From NCBI RefSeq assembly GCF_900747795.2, contig NC_041402.2:194294989-194358988 (forward strand): a DNA stretch of 64,000 nt, read 5' to 3'. The notes under the pieces were generated by a model. That model had not been told where the DNA came from. It searched no databases and was given only the letters and a program-made list of their open reading frames with translations. The translations under genes and the position numbers were made by a program. This document shows, in pieces, positions 44,690-56,840 of this stretch. Position 1 is the first letter of the stretch. Each line of letters starts with the position of its first letter. The DNA is from Erpetoichthys calabaricus. Taxonomy: Eukaryota > Chordata > Cladistia > Polypteriformes > Polypteridae.

Positions 44690-45330
44690 AACTGAAAAGG
44701 TGAAACCACACGGGGATCAATTTGTCTGCACGAGTATCACTTGTCGGGGGTCCGCATGAACGGTTGGACTCCTTGTTTTTTACTTCCGCATTACTTTTTA
44801 AACAAAAGCCCACCTATCAAGAGGTAACGATGGCCGGATGACCAAAGTCCCTTATAGGTGACCGCGACTTCTTTAATGGACAAGTTTCGACGTTGTGACC
44901 CCTGGGAAGGTTGAAATCCAGAACGCGAGTGAGGGTGCACTGCATAGACCGTCCTGAGTGGTCTTCTTTGCAGGATGTTCTAGTAACACGCGCGAGAGGT
45001 GGGGGGGCGGACTCGAGTCGCCACACCGAGCTGATCGCCGGACTCGGAGCAGATCCACCGGTTATTCAAACTTCTGACTGAGATGTCAATGCGACGGCAT
45101 TTTATTCAAACAAATGGCAGAAGGGGAAAATAAAAAAAAAGTGAGTTTGGGATCCTGAAGCCCCACCGCCACTGGGGAATTGCCTGGAAGGTGGCATTGA
45201 CGTAATGTTTCCCTTTTCGAAGAGTTTTCGAATTTATATGTTCTGATTTTGAACAGCTTGGTATAACCAGAGAAAATCTGAAATGTTCAACTTCACACTT
45301 TGGAGCAGTGAGCGGGTAAACTGAGCGTCC
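44690..45330. other. no gene recognised
   Basis: The sequence is unique-looking with short frames only. Confidence 0.5.
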
Positions 45331-45500
45331 CGCCAGCGCACGCACTGAAGAAGGAAAGCGCGTGCGCGCCTCTTTAGCAACGGTATGACGTCACGGCCGT
45401 GACACTGCGCCGCTGTTCCCGCCGCCTGGCTTCGGTTTCTACTGATTGATTCGAACGGAATCGAAGTAAGGGGGCTGGGGGAGAAAGCAGATGTGAGTAT
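45331..45500. promoter_or_regulatory. CpG-rich promoter-like segment with an exact CRE
   Basis: A palindromic CRE TGACGTCA (45386-45393) sits in a CpG-rich block (GCACGCACTG, GCGCGTGCGCGCC, GCGCCGCTGTTCCCGCCGCC). A good splice-donor match, TCGAA then GTAAGG, follows at 45466. These are the parts of a promoter and first exon, but no downstream exon on the plus strand could be identified, so the transcript is unknown. Confidence 0.4.
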
Positions 45501-46640
45501 TAGGAGAATAAGCGGCAGACGTAAGCGATCTCAGAGCTCCTACTCAAATGACGACCACCACAAACGTCTTGAAAGGTCCGTAGCGATGCTTCACACGTAA
45601 CGTTGTGCCATCACTGAATGGGGAAACAAGTGAAAGCATTTCAAAATGTTATAATGATGTTGTGAACGCAGCTATAAATAAAGTCACGATAGTGACCTGC
45701 AGGTACCCTTAAAGCCTCAAGAGGACCACGTGTAGGCGGTCAAGCGCAGCGCTTCCTTCTGCATTTTATGAAGGTCATCCTCACTGTCACGTACGAGGAT
45801 TGGCTGTGGCTTCTTCATTTATTCATACATTGGCTTTTATTTGAACAATGCAAATTCTCCATTTAGTCATGTAGGGAGCGAGACAATAACGGAAAGTTCT
45901 GGAAAAACCCGAAGATGTCCCTTCTTACTGAGACTGCGCTCTTTTGGTCACCGCCGGTACTGCACGCTTACAGAACATGCCAGGCCTTCTACAACACTGA
46001 CAGCAGTTGAAGAAATGGAAAGAACTGGCATTTGAACTTCAAGGCTGTCATCCTAAAACGCTTGCCCTGCCAGTCGCACCAACATGCAGTATGTTGCCAG
46101 TCTGCCACGTCCCTGGAGTCTTCCTTCCCTAAAGTGCATCTTTAATGTGTCAGAGATACGGACTGATTATTGGTCAACATCCACCCCTTATTCTTAAATT
46201 CATATTGTCACGTATGCATGTCACAGGGTCACCCTCTGAGCTGCTCCCGGGTATGTAGTTCCACCCCGGACCACGAGGGGGCGCTGGTGCTGACTGGTCT
46301 TCTGTATCCTCCACAGTTCAGAGAAAGCACCCAGTGAGGGTAACTGACTCCACCCTTTCCAGTTCCTGGGTTATTAAAGCGAGACCACCCAGAAGGTGGC
46401 GTATCTTCTCACTCAAGCGATGACAGTTGGTGGGGCTCCTCGGTCACATAAAACGATGAAACGATTAGGTCTGTTCAAGCCACGTTAATTTGTTGGCTGC
46501 TGTTTTGTGTTTTTATTTTCACGCCATTGAGTGTTTGTTATTATTTGATCTTTTAAGTAAAGGTGGATAACTGGGTTGGTGCCCCAGAATTTATTTTCAG
46601 GGGAGCATGTCATTCCCTCCGAAGAGCACAACACATATGT
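45501..46640. other. no gene recognised
   Basis: The stretch holds unique-looking sequence with short frames only. Confidence 0.4.
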
Positions 46641-47310
46641 AGTGTAACAGAGAGCACTCATGGGCTGGCGTCCCTGACTGGATAAGTTCAAGTCCATTGC
46701 CTGGCCGGGAGCCCAGAGGAACCAAAAAAAGCAGGAAAATAGGAAGGGTGGACCCTGCCAGACAACTGGATACACTGGCATCCCTGCCAGGACAAGTTAA
46801 GGCGCCTTATCTGGCCAGATGACCAACATACTGATAGAATCAGAGGAGTTATCCTGCTCAGACTACTTACTCCCCCAGTACACTAGATGGCAGCATCCCT
46901 GGGTTAGGATTCCAACACAGACACCTGCAGGGCATTCTGGGACTTGTAGTCCCATGGGACATCTCTATTGAGTTTCACAGAAGCCACTAGGGGGAGCTGC
47001 TGGGATTCACACTCTTCACTTTCAGGGCCATCCATTTAATCCATAAATACTTCCAGTGGGCGGCTGTGCCCTGGCACCAGAAGTGCTTCTGGGTCTGAAA
47101 TAAAAGGAGGCGCTCTGCCTCAGCCAGGTGAGTGGTGGACGGACACAAAACTCAGCTGGGATAAGTGGAAGGAGGAAGAAGTGCTTGTGAAGCCTTTTGA
47201 AAAGCTTGTGCTATGGTTTTGTGATTGCAAGAAATCTTTTACACAAGGCCAGAACTTGTCTGTGTGGTTGTGTCTGGGGGCAGCGATGCCCCCTATAGGT
47301 CACATTGTAT
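46640..47310 (+). repeat. unclassified dispersed repeat, copy 1
   Basis: Shared with copies 2 (61915-62500) and 3 (62900-63420) are, in order: CTAGATGGCAGCA, GGGACTTGTAGTCC, CACTAGGGGGAGCTGC, a GGAAGTGCTTCTGGG-like phrase, an AATAAAAG box, a CAGCCAGGTGAGT-like phrase and a closing GCCCCCTATAGGTCACA. The box and layout resemble a terminal repeat or a short retroposon, but there is no gene in it and I cannot place it in a family. Confidence 0.55.
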
Positions 47311-47820
47311 GCTAACTGTGCTACCCATCTGTGAATATTTTATTTGATACACGGGTTACGCATTTGATCTGCCATAATAACATGTACCCGATCACTTTCC
47401 CTCATAACGGCCTCTTCAGACAGACCCACCCGTTGTCATCACGTCATTCAGGTGGCCCGATCAGGTGCAAAAAACACGATGGGCAACAGAAAAGACCGAT
47501 AAGATTGATTCTGTTATTTTTAGACCCTAAGTTGGTATTGCTAGTATAATTTCGAACTTTTGGACCCATTTTCATTGACTCGTTTAACCTCTTGTTAAAC
47601 TTCTCTTCCTAGCCCCAGCAACTGGATGGACACACAGATACAGAGAAACACGGACAGACACTTGTCCATTTATTAAGGTAGACGAGCTGCGCTACACGTC
47701 TAAGGCGGGTTGAAATCTACATAAACAACGCAGACCCCCAGCATATTCACTGTTAACGTTTACAGTGCACCATCTGCTGGAATGTGATCTGTAATGCATG
47801 AAGTAAAAAAATGCACTGAA

Positions 47821-48126
47821 TTTGTCATTCCAACAGATGGCACATCATAAACATTAACACTGCTTCTATGAATCCCATATCAAATGACATATAACAAAGA
47901 CATTCATTACATTTGTCATTCCAACAGAAGTCACATCACAAACACATTTTGTAAAAAAAAAAAAAAATGTATTTCAAAGTATTAAATAAGTATTATTACA
48001 AATGTGTGTGATGTGCCATCTGTTGGAATCAGAAATGCAATGAATGTCTTTGTTATATGTCGTTTGGTATGGGATTTGTAGAAGTAGTGTCAATATTTTT
48101 GATGTGCCATTTGTTGGAATGACAGA
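47821..48126. repeat. long inverted repeat (foldback), arms about 130 bp
   Basis: The left arm (47821-47952) and right arm (47998-48126) are reverse complements at most positions, separated by a 45-base AT-rich loop. Each arm holds the motif GATGTGCCATCTGTTGGAAT or a variant twice, in opposite senses between arms; a further single copy is at 47769. There is no coding capacity. It may be a foldback MITE or a hairpin-forming transcript. Confidence 0.8.
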
Positions 48127-48189
48127 GACATAACAACCAGATGGATACACAGACACTGATCCTTTTATTCTCTATATAATCAAAGGATA

Positions 48190-49850
48190 TAGCGCCTCCT
48201 ATATATCTTAAGTGAAGTTTTATTTACACAAACAATTTTAAGGGGCCAGGACATAAATGACACAAACAGTTGTATAATTGGCATTGTGCTTGTTATTCAA
48301 GATGCTTTATGATGAAAACTGTAAAGTTCCAGGACAAAGATTAGAGTCTGGATCCTGGGGACCCCCAATACATCACTCCACCTGCGTGAACAGCCGTTTT
48401 ATAATATCGTAAAGAATTGTGTTGCTGTTGTATAAACGTCATTGCAAAAGGCGCTATAAAGACTGAACAAGGTGAGCACCCCCATGGAGCAGTAGAAGGA
48501 AGTGCGGTCTGCAATTACACACTATTCAGTGTCCCCGTCACTGTCCTGGGGGCTTTGGGATCCTGACACAGACCACAGGTTGAGGGCCCCCTGCTGGCTT
48601 CTTTCAGCATCAACCCAAGCTTTTCCTGAATGGTCTCCCATCCACTTACCGGGACCTCCTGCCTCACAATCGCTTGCTTTCCTTTCCATCCAAAGATATG
48701 CCTGTTCCATTAATTGGGGATTCTGATTGGGCCAGTGTCATCATGTGAGGGGGGTCTTCTGGATATTTATCCGCTGCTCTTCAAGAACCCAGCCCACCTT
48801 ACTTTAATGCATTTTGACATGCATGGATGACCCAAGTGAATCACCACAGGGGAGCCTTCGAAAATGACATGGGACCCCCCACACACACCACCACCACTTT
48901 TCATTAATCGATTTCCCCGCTTTTCCACCTAAACATACTCTGCTCGAAGCACTAAAGTTGGCGGTGCCCGGATTGGCCCCTGTGACTTGGTGCTTGAGAG
49001 GATGCTGAGCCCACCAGGACCTCAGTGGGTTTCAGGATGTGTGTGTGAATGTGGGTGCCAAGGCGCTGCACGTGTGTGTTTTGGAGATAAAACAACTTGC
49101 AGTGAAAGTCACCATAAAGAGGAGACCCTGACATAACGGCCAGGGCTACACATAAGTGGGTTCTACAAGTCCACATTACAGTTTTGTGCAAATCCTGCTC
49201 TGCCCGTGGGCTGTGTGCGTATCCAAGAGTGGTGCTGTGCTAACAAACGGGGAGGAAAACGAGAACATCGTGTACAAAACAAAACATTTCTAAACTATAA
49301 AGGTTACACACAAAGCTGGTGAGCCGGATGTCATCTGCAGCCCACGGATGTTGACATCACATTTAGAATAAACCAAAGCGACATCTCCACCTGCGTCCTC
49401 TCTAAATATTTAAAATTAACAAACGTGTCCGGGGCGCATTGTGATTGGTGGCAACAGAAGCACATGAGACTTCTTCAGTTTTCTAGTACCAAGCATTGGG
49501 GGTCTCTCCTTTGAAAACATTCTAGTGCCAGCCATTACCCCTTAAGTGTACCCATTCAGGATCAGGTGTAGGGCAGAGACAAGCCCACCTAAACGTACAT
49601 TGGGCATACAGGCACACCTGGCCCATTCCAGATTGACGGTGCCCGTGTTTGGGGTCCAGGAGAATACAGAAGAACACCGTTGGGCCCTAACGAAAGACCT
49701 CCTGCCCATTAATTAAAACTCCTCTATTCAACCTCCCCGCCACACAGGTGGAATGGTAGGAGCAAAGTCTTGGTGGTCCCTTTACTCTTCTAATTATTGC
49801 TTGGCTGACGCCTTTAAATAAGGGGGACATTCATCATTTGAGGGACAGCT
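48190..49850. other. no gene recognised
   Basis: The stretch holds short frames only; no element ends or RNA genes are seen. Confidence 0.5.
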
Positions 49851-49859
49851 GGTGACACA

Positions 49860-49965
49860 AGCAGCTGACGTGACTGGCACAGGGTCACACAGGGGTGTCA
49901 GAAGAGGGATTTGAACCCACAGCATCAGGGTTTGAAGTCCAAAGCTTTAACCACCGGAGCACACT
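49860..49965 (-). mobile_element. MIR-like, tRNA-derived SINE fragment
   Basis: The B-box complement GGATTTGAACCC (49909-49920) follows GGGTCACACAGGGG, and TTTAACCACCGGAGCACACT closes the head. This is the minus-strand arrangement of MIR/CORE-type SINEs. Related pieces lie at 50984-51075 and 61262-61440. Confidence 0.65.
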
Positions 49966-50000
49966 ATCCATCTATCTATCTATTATATAGTGCCTTTCAC

Positions 50001-50078
<78 letters not shown>

Positions 50079-50226
50079 GATTATAATAGTAATATATAGC
50101 ACCATTCACATTTATTATTATAACAGTATTGTGTCTTTCACATTATCTATCTATCTATTATATAGTGCCTTTCATATCTATTTATTGAATCCTGCCAACT
50201 ACACTATCTATTAAATAGTCCCTTTC

Positions 50227-50300
<74 letters not shown>

Positions 50301-50454
50301 GATTATAATAGTAATATATAGCACCATTCACATTTATTATTATAATAGTATTATATTGTGTCTTTCACATTATCTATCTATTATATAGTGCCTTTCATAT
50401 CTATTTATTGAATCCTGCCAACTACGCTATCTATTATATAGTCCCTTTCATCTG

Positions 50455-50487
<33 letters not shown>

Positions 50488-50532
50488 TATATAGTGCCTT
50501 TCATATCTATTTATTGAATCCTGCCAACTACG

Positions 50533-50616
<84 letters not shown>

Positions 50617-50675
50617 TATATAGTGCCTTTCATATCTATTTATTGAATCCTGCTATCTATTATATAGTCCCTTTC

Positions 50676-50745
<70 letters not shown>

Positions 50746-50880
50746 TATTATTATAACAGCATTGTATGTCACCTTTCACATTTATCTTTTATTATATTAT
50801 TATATAGCACCTTTCACTCTATCTATCTATCTATCTATCTAGTACTATATAGTGCCTTTCACACCTATCTTTCTATACTT
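49966..50880 (+). repeat. composite TATC array with a unit of about 220 bp
   Basis: A unit made of a long TATC run, GATTATAATAGTAATATATAG, CACATTTATTATTATAA, TATTATATAGTGCCTTTCA and TATTTATTGAATCCTGCC repeats. GATTATAATAG occurs at 50078 and 50300, and TTTATTGAATCCTGC at about 50181, 50404, 50511 and 50639. Frames across it are repeat artefacts. Confidence 0.85.
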
Positions 50881-50983
50881 ACAGTTATCTATCACTTATC
50901 TGATGCTCTTTTCCAAGTTGACGTTCCACATTTCAGACACAACTACTTTGATTTCTTTTATTGTTTTTTTCAGCTGAAGGGTG

Positions 50984-51075
50984 TCACTTGTGGTCACACA
51001 GTGGTGTCAGTAGTGGGATTTGAACCCAGAACCTCAGCATTTGAGGTCCAAATCCTTAGCCACCACATCACGTGG
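50984..51075 (-). mobile_element. MIR-like SINE fragment
   Basis: GGGATTTGAACCCAGAACC (51017-51035) with TGGTCACACAGTGG before it and TTAGCCACCACATCACG after it matches the fragment at 49860. Confidence 0.6.
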
Positions 51076-51079
51076 CACA

Positions 51080-53450
51080 TTGAGTGGCTTTGGGGTGCTT
51101 ACCCATGGAAATCTCGACACAAGGAGGGTGGACATGCCTGCCTACAAGCCCGGTCTTCTGAGACTGTGGGCTGGAGTGCCAACTGGTCGGTCTCCATATC
51201 TGTTTCTCTCTTGCCTGCTGGCTCACTGGCCAGCCTGCCAATCCACCAGTCCATCTTAACAACAGTAGTGCACTACTAATGATAATAAATAAAGGAAATA
51301 AATGAAGTTTTAGTCAGCGTTTAGTCACCAGAACTACCTCAGAGCTGCCTGAATGTCACCCCATGAGTCACACAGATGATTACACAGCGGACTGTCCACT
51401 TTCCTTAAACAGCGGGAGCCCACAGAATGGAAAAAGCAGAACAACAACAAGCAGAGGCACAGGCCCACTGGCCCATGAACTGCGTGGCATCCATGGTCAA
51501 AGTGAAGACAGGCAGTGATCGCCACTTGTTTCCAGCTCATGACATTGTGCCCATCTGCTGACATTTTTTCAATTCATTTTCCAATCGAACCTCTCTGGGC
51601 AGACCTGAGTGAAGTTGTCCACTGACGGTCTCCATCCACCATCCTGACCGAGTTTGAGGGGGTCTGCAAAGAGCAATGGCAGGAAATCCTGGTGTGTGAA
51701 ACTCATCACACCCAAGAAGGAGCCAGGCTGGCAACACTGCCAATGGTGTGGGGGTTAGGGTGATTGGGGTGTTCAGCTAAGCACTGAGTACTCCAATCTG
51801 AATGCTTGTGTCTGATGGGAGATTTCAGTTTTCTTTGTTATGAATAAATTTGCCAAAAGTGTGAATTGGCATAAGTTGGCATCATTTGGGCACTCAGAAG
51901 ACATGAAGTGAGGTGAAAGTGCGTAAGAAAGAAGAAGAGCCACTTCAGAAATCTGCAAAATTCCAAAGTGGGCTCTGGTTTAAATGATTGAGTCTCGATT
52001 GTAATAGACATTTGACATTTTGCACCTTCAGTTGGAGGTCCACTGGGGTCTGGTAAAGGATCAGAGATCAAAAAACATCTCGCGTTTGTCTAAAACGGAG
52101 TTTATGAACCACTGGGTGGGCTGCGACTTGTGACAGTCTATAATGGCAGAGGATCATGGTGGGTCACTGCTTTGATGTTTGTGCCCATCAATCCCCACCC
52201 CCAACACATTTGATTTGTCATGGGGACCCCCCCCCCCCCCATGGGTCACAAAGACATGGGAAAAAGTGGAGAGTGGGCCACAAAATCAGAGAGAACCATT
52301 GGACGTGGTTCTGTCTGAAATCTGTCAGGAACACCGGTGAAGAATCAAACATCCAACATACGGTCACATTTGTGATCAGCAACCTCAAAATGGCATAAAA
52401 TGACACTGTCCATTATTCACAGTTGTATGAATAGGAGTAATCGACCCCTCGTATCTCATGATGGGGGGTTCCCCCCAGGTTTTGGTTGGTGTGGTCTGCA
52501 AAACTCCAAGTCCTATTGGTCAATGACTTTTACTGAAGATTCTTACTGGTGTCCTCCGAATCAGATGGGTGACGTTTCCTGTGCAAAACACGCTGGCGTA
52601 AAAATGAGGGGTTTTCGGGTCTTGTGAACCAAAAAATAAGTAGGGAACCCCCGTAAAGCTCAAAGTCTGTAAAAGATGAGACATCAAGATGAGTCTGGGG
52701 GGTGTGGGGTCATACATGTGGGGGTTTAATGTACCGGTGAGTCACCAAAAAGCTGAGATGATTTCAAAACGTTCAGAAGGAATCCTTAGGACCCCACAAC
52801 TTTGTCCTTCTGGGGTACTCAGAGCTGATTTTTGGTCAGAATGAACGAGTGCCAGGCAACTGGTTTAGTGCCCATCGACGCACTTTTTGGTTTTGGATCA
52901 AAGTTCTGAGTGATTCCCCTGGAGTGACGCTGGCCCGATGAGTCACACCAGCAAGAAACGAATAACGGAGCAGTCCTCTCCTGTCACGTTATTGTCACAT
53001 CATTGTCTGACCCACGTTTGTCACATTGTTGGTTGACTGGTAACGGATGAAACGAGGAACCTTCTACTTCTGTCTCAGTGTCTTGTACAATTAGTGCAAT
53101 GAGAAAAAATAAAACTTCAGTCACGGGTTCAAATGCAGTCCCGATGTACTCCGAATGTCCTCGCTGCGGTGTCCCCAAGGGGCTCCTGTGTGGTCACAAA
53201 GACGTGCACATTGAGTTCAAAGAGACTCGTGTGTCAGTCTGTGTTAATTAATTAAACAACCAATCAATCAATCAAATAATTATTTAATCAATCAATCAAA
53301 TAACTAATTAATTAATTTTTGTCTCATATAAACTTTTCTTTCTTTATCTTGTAAAACAGTTTGAATGACATATGCTATAGAAATAAATGTTGTTGTAAAA
53401 ACCTCTGCCACCTGGATGGCACAGTCCCCAAATACCCTGTTTGGAAACCC
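51080..53450. other. no gene recognised
   Basis: The stretch has moderate-GC sequence with a 14-base C run at 52227-52240 and an AATCAATCAATC patch at 53261-53305. Frames are short and lack domains. Confidence 0.5.
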
Positions 53451-53469
53451 ATCTGACCCTGCCTTCTCT

Positions 53470-53486
53470 TATATAGTGCCTTTCAC

Positions 53487-53551
<65 letters not shown>

Positions 53552-54530
53552 TATATAGTGCCTTTCACTCTATCTATTATATAGTACCTTTCATCTATTT
53601 ATCTATCTATCTATCTATTATATAGTGCCTTTCATCTATCTATCTATCTATCTATTATATAGTGCCTTTCACTCTATCTATCTACCTATTATATAGTGCC
53701 TTTCATCTATCTATCTATCTATCTATCTATTATATAGTGACTTTCACTCTATCTATCTACCTATTATATAGTGCCTTTCATCTATTTATCTATCTATCTA
53801 TCTACCTATTATATAGTGCCTTTCATCAATCTATCTATCTATTATATAGTGCTTTTCACTCTATCTATCTATCTATTATATAGTGCCTTTCATCTATCTA
53901 TTAAATAGTGCCTTTCATCAATCTATCTATCTATTATATAGTGCCTTTCATCTATCTATTATATAGTGCCTTTCACTCTATCTATCTATCTATTATATAG
54001 TGCCTTTCATCTATCTATCTATCTATTATATAGTGACTTTCACTCTATCTATCTACCTATTATATAGTGCCTTTCATCTATTTATCTATCTATCTACCTA
54101 TTATATAGTGCCTTTCATCTATTTATCTATCTATCTATCTATTAAATAGTGCCTTTCATCTATCTATCTATCTATTATATATTGCCTTTCATCTATCTAT
54201 TATATAGTGCCTTTCACTCTATCTATCTATCTATTATATAGTGCCTTTCATCTATCTATCTATCTATCTATTATATAGTGCCTTTCATCTATCTATCTAT
54301 CTATATCTATTATATAGTGCCTTTCATCTATCTGTCTATCTATTATATAGTTCCTTTTTATCTATCTATTAAGTTATAATATAGTGCCTTTCATTTTCTC
54401 CATCTATGTAACTATTATATAGTGCCTTTCTATCTATGTATTTATTATAGAGTGCTTCTCACTTTATCTATCTATTATATAGTGCCTTTTATCTATGTAT
54501 TTATTATATAGTGCTTTTCTAGCTGTATTT
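53470..54530 (+). repeat. dense composite array of TATTATATAGTGCCTTTCA and TATC
   Basis: The motif TATTATATAGTGCCTTTCA occurs some two dozen times, at spacings of about 30-70 bases, each followed by a short TATC run. Larger blocks (for example around 53690-53770 and 53990-54070) are repeated almost exactly. Nearly every copy has TAGTGCC rather than TAGCGCC. Confidence 0.9.
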
Positions 54531-54639
54531 CTAAAGGCCCAGCTTCAGATCACTTTGTGCGGCTCCTTTTGGTATATCTTCAATGAATAAGTTCATTCTG
54601 TTTTCAGGTCCCATTCCACCTGACCCTGTAGATAACGTT

Positions 54640-55300
54640 TAGAGCAGTAGGTCAGACCCTCTGCCTAATAAGGAGGGCAACTCTGCTGATTGCCTGCGGT
54701 GTGCTTCGTATAATAAAAGCCGCCAACGTCGCTCGTGTCGTGCTCAGCCGGGACCGCCATCCTCGGTAGACCCCCCTCTTGACCCCGCCCCCCGCTCCAG
54801 GTGCGCTCCTCGCGTGTCGGGCCGTCCCGGAGAGAGGCGCTCTGTTGAAGGACGCGCTTTGCAGTGCAAACACATTAATTGCGCTGAGTCAGGCTGCGCT
54901 CCACGGACGGGCTAATAAATCGGCTGCCTCCGTTCTGCATTGTGCTCAGGAATGTCAGGAGTGTCTGCCCTGCAGTTGCTCCGCTCGTCTTCGTGTTTGT
55001 CTTCGTGCTTTGAGAGCCTCTTTCTATTTTAAGCAGCGATGAAGTCATCCGCTGTCGGGAATCCGCAGCATCCCCGACTCTCAATTACCTGGCGTGCCCC
55101 GTGCAGCCTGGCGCTCAAGTCGATGAGAAGTAAATGGTGTGAGATTGAGCACAGTGGCTGCTCATTACTGTAATTAAAAGAGTTACAAAGCAACGCATGT
55201 AGCTGCAGACATCGCGAGCTCGCATATTTCACTGTAACCAAATCGCATGGTTTTGGCCAGAAGACAAAAGCGCTTAATTATAACAAATACATTGGAAGTG
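54640..55300. promoter_or_regulatory. possible upstream regulatory segment of the IER3-like gene
   Basis: The segment is unique and CpG-rich, 0.8-1.5 kb before the IER3-like promoter. It holds an exact AP-1 core TGAGTCA (54885-54891) beside TTAATTGCGC, and homeodomain-like cores CTGTAATTAAAAG (55168) and CTTAATTATAAC (55273). AP-1 input fits an immediate-early gene, but the link is inference. Confidence 0.3.
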
Positions 55301-56086
55301 CCGGAGCCCTCAACAAAGGTGGAGCTGGCGTGCAGTGGAATGTGTTATTGATAATTAAGAGAGAAGCGAGAAGACAACATCAACCAGGATGCCAGGCTGT
55401 TTGCTTCTGTTTGGAAGCACGACTGTGGGCTTGGGGGTTAGGGCAGATCTTGGGGGGTGTAAGGGGGCTTTGCAGACATGCATTCCACTGGCTCCATTTG
55501 GAGGGCACCTCAGACCTGCATCTGAACCTTGAGGGACCTTCCCTGAAAGGCATGGCCAGAGCCCACCCGTGATGGACCAGGCTCTCTGCTCAGGCTATTT
55601 TTGTGCAAAATATCACGAGTTAAATGCCCGAACTGAAAAAGATTTTGTTCTGCAGCCTGAACCTAAAACTCCACAACCATCATCTCACGTGTCCTAAATG
55701 AGGCCTCCCTGCACATCTCCTGGAGCTTCTTCATCAGATCCCAGAAGGTTTTCTGACATGTGGCGCCACTCTCATCTCCTCATAGGGGTCTTGTCTGGTC
55801 AAATATCGAGTGACCTCGGAGAGCCCTTTAAGGACCTCCGTTTGAATGACCCGGCTGCGCCCATAGGTGTCATTTATTTCTGCCATATTAACCTGACCAA
55901 ACCCCCCACCACCCCCCCGTCTCCTGGCTCTCTGGGATTCTGCCCTTTCACTTTCCCTGGCACTGAGAGCTGAGCTCCGACAGGCTGCAGTGCAAAGCAG
56001 GAAACTGGAGTGACAGAGAGAGTGCTTGAGATGGGAGGGGTGCTCACCCTCAGGTGTGTGAGCCCCTCCCAGCTTCACTCTCAACC

Positions 56087-56095
56087 TATTTAAAG
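56087..56095 (+). promoter_or_regulatory. TATA-like box of the IER3-like gene
   Basis: TATTTAAAG lies about 220 bases before the start codon, after a KLF/Sp-type GCCCCTCCC (56062-56070). A start site near 56120 would give a 5' leader of about 190 bases. Confidence 0.55.
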
Positions 56096-56309
56096 ATGGG
56101 GTGAGGAGATACGGAGGCAGGTGCTGACAACAGCCTAATAGCTGCTGCAGAAGGAGACACTGCTAGACGAGAACAAAAGCAACGCAACCTCTGCATCCTC
56201 AGCGTCTGCTCAGCGCGAGACTTGAAGACTTGCTGGAAGTCAAGGGGGGGGTCCCACCACCAAAAGCTAAGCAGCCGATCCTTCCATCTCAGAGACCTCC
56301 ATCTCTGCC

Positions 56310-56840
56310 ATGTGCTTCTACTGTGCAGCATCCCGCCGAGCCCAGCCTGCCGAAGAGCAGAGCGAGTCCCCTCACTCCAGAGGGGCCAAGGGCCACCGCC
56401 TGCGACCTCGCCGATCGCTCAAAGTGATGTACCCTCCGATCGTGAGGAAGTACCTGCCTCGGCCCGAGAGGGGAAGCCTGGTGAAGCGCTGGCTCCTGAT
56501 TTTGTCCGCTGTGGTGCTTGTGCAAGTGTACATGGAGGAGGACTTTGACGTCCCCCTTCTGGATGTCACACCTGCCGTAAAGCATCACCTGTCCCGCCAT
56601 TGCAATGCACCTGAGTATGGCCTTCACCTGATGCTGCCACAGAGCCCGGCCCAGAGAGCAGCCATCCGGGTGGCAAAGCAGAAGGAGAACCCTTGGGGGG
56701 AGGCTGGTGCCACCTCAGATGAGAACTCGACACTTTATTTTGCAGCCAAGGAGGTGTTTTATGGTGAGGTGCTGGCGGTGCCCATTATCAGCTCCGAGAG
56801 TTGGTCCTCCGCCTCCAAGAGACTTGTGCACTCCGGATAA
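56310..56840 (+). CDS. ier3: IER3-like immediate-early response protein
   Basis: The 176-residue product is encoded in one open frame; ATG 56310 has a G at -3 and gives the Met-Cys start also seen in human IER3 (156 residues). The family signature is the block from about 36 to 74: VMYP, RKYLP, a KRW basic turn, then a hydrophobic segment (61-74) ending in QVYMEED. Human IER3 has the matching VLYP...RRQLP, AKRLLFLL and a close CQILMAEE. An N-glycosylation sequon NST (139-141) may correspond to the NLT of human IER3. IER3 is a small membrane glycoprotein induced by growth factors, NF-kB and stress that affects survival signalling; which role applies here is unknown. The human FTFD motif is not visible, and the human gene has a short coding intron, so an unrecognised intron in the first third is possible. 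The same block occurs in tor4a on this strand. Identification rests on memory of the family. Confidence 0.72.
   Translation: MCFYCAASRRAQPAEEQSESPHSRGAKGHRLRPRRSLKVMYPPIVRKYLPRPERGSLVKRWLLILSAVVLVQVYMEEDFDVPLLDVTPAVKHHLSRHCNAPEYGLHLMLPQSPAQRAAIRVAKQKENPWGEAGATSDENSTLYFAAKEVFYGEVLAVPIISSESWSSASKRLVHSG

Noticed and set aside
54779-55042. Cysteine-rich 87-codon frame near the IER3-like gene
   Set aside because: It has no recognisable domain, and the CpG-rich base composition explains the open frame.
33809-56000. NRARP, the usual neighbour of TOR4A in human
   Set aside because: I looked for its ankyrin-repeat frame on both strands and found none; it may lie outside the window or be unlinked.
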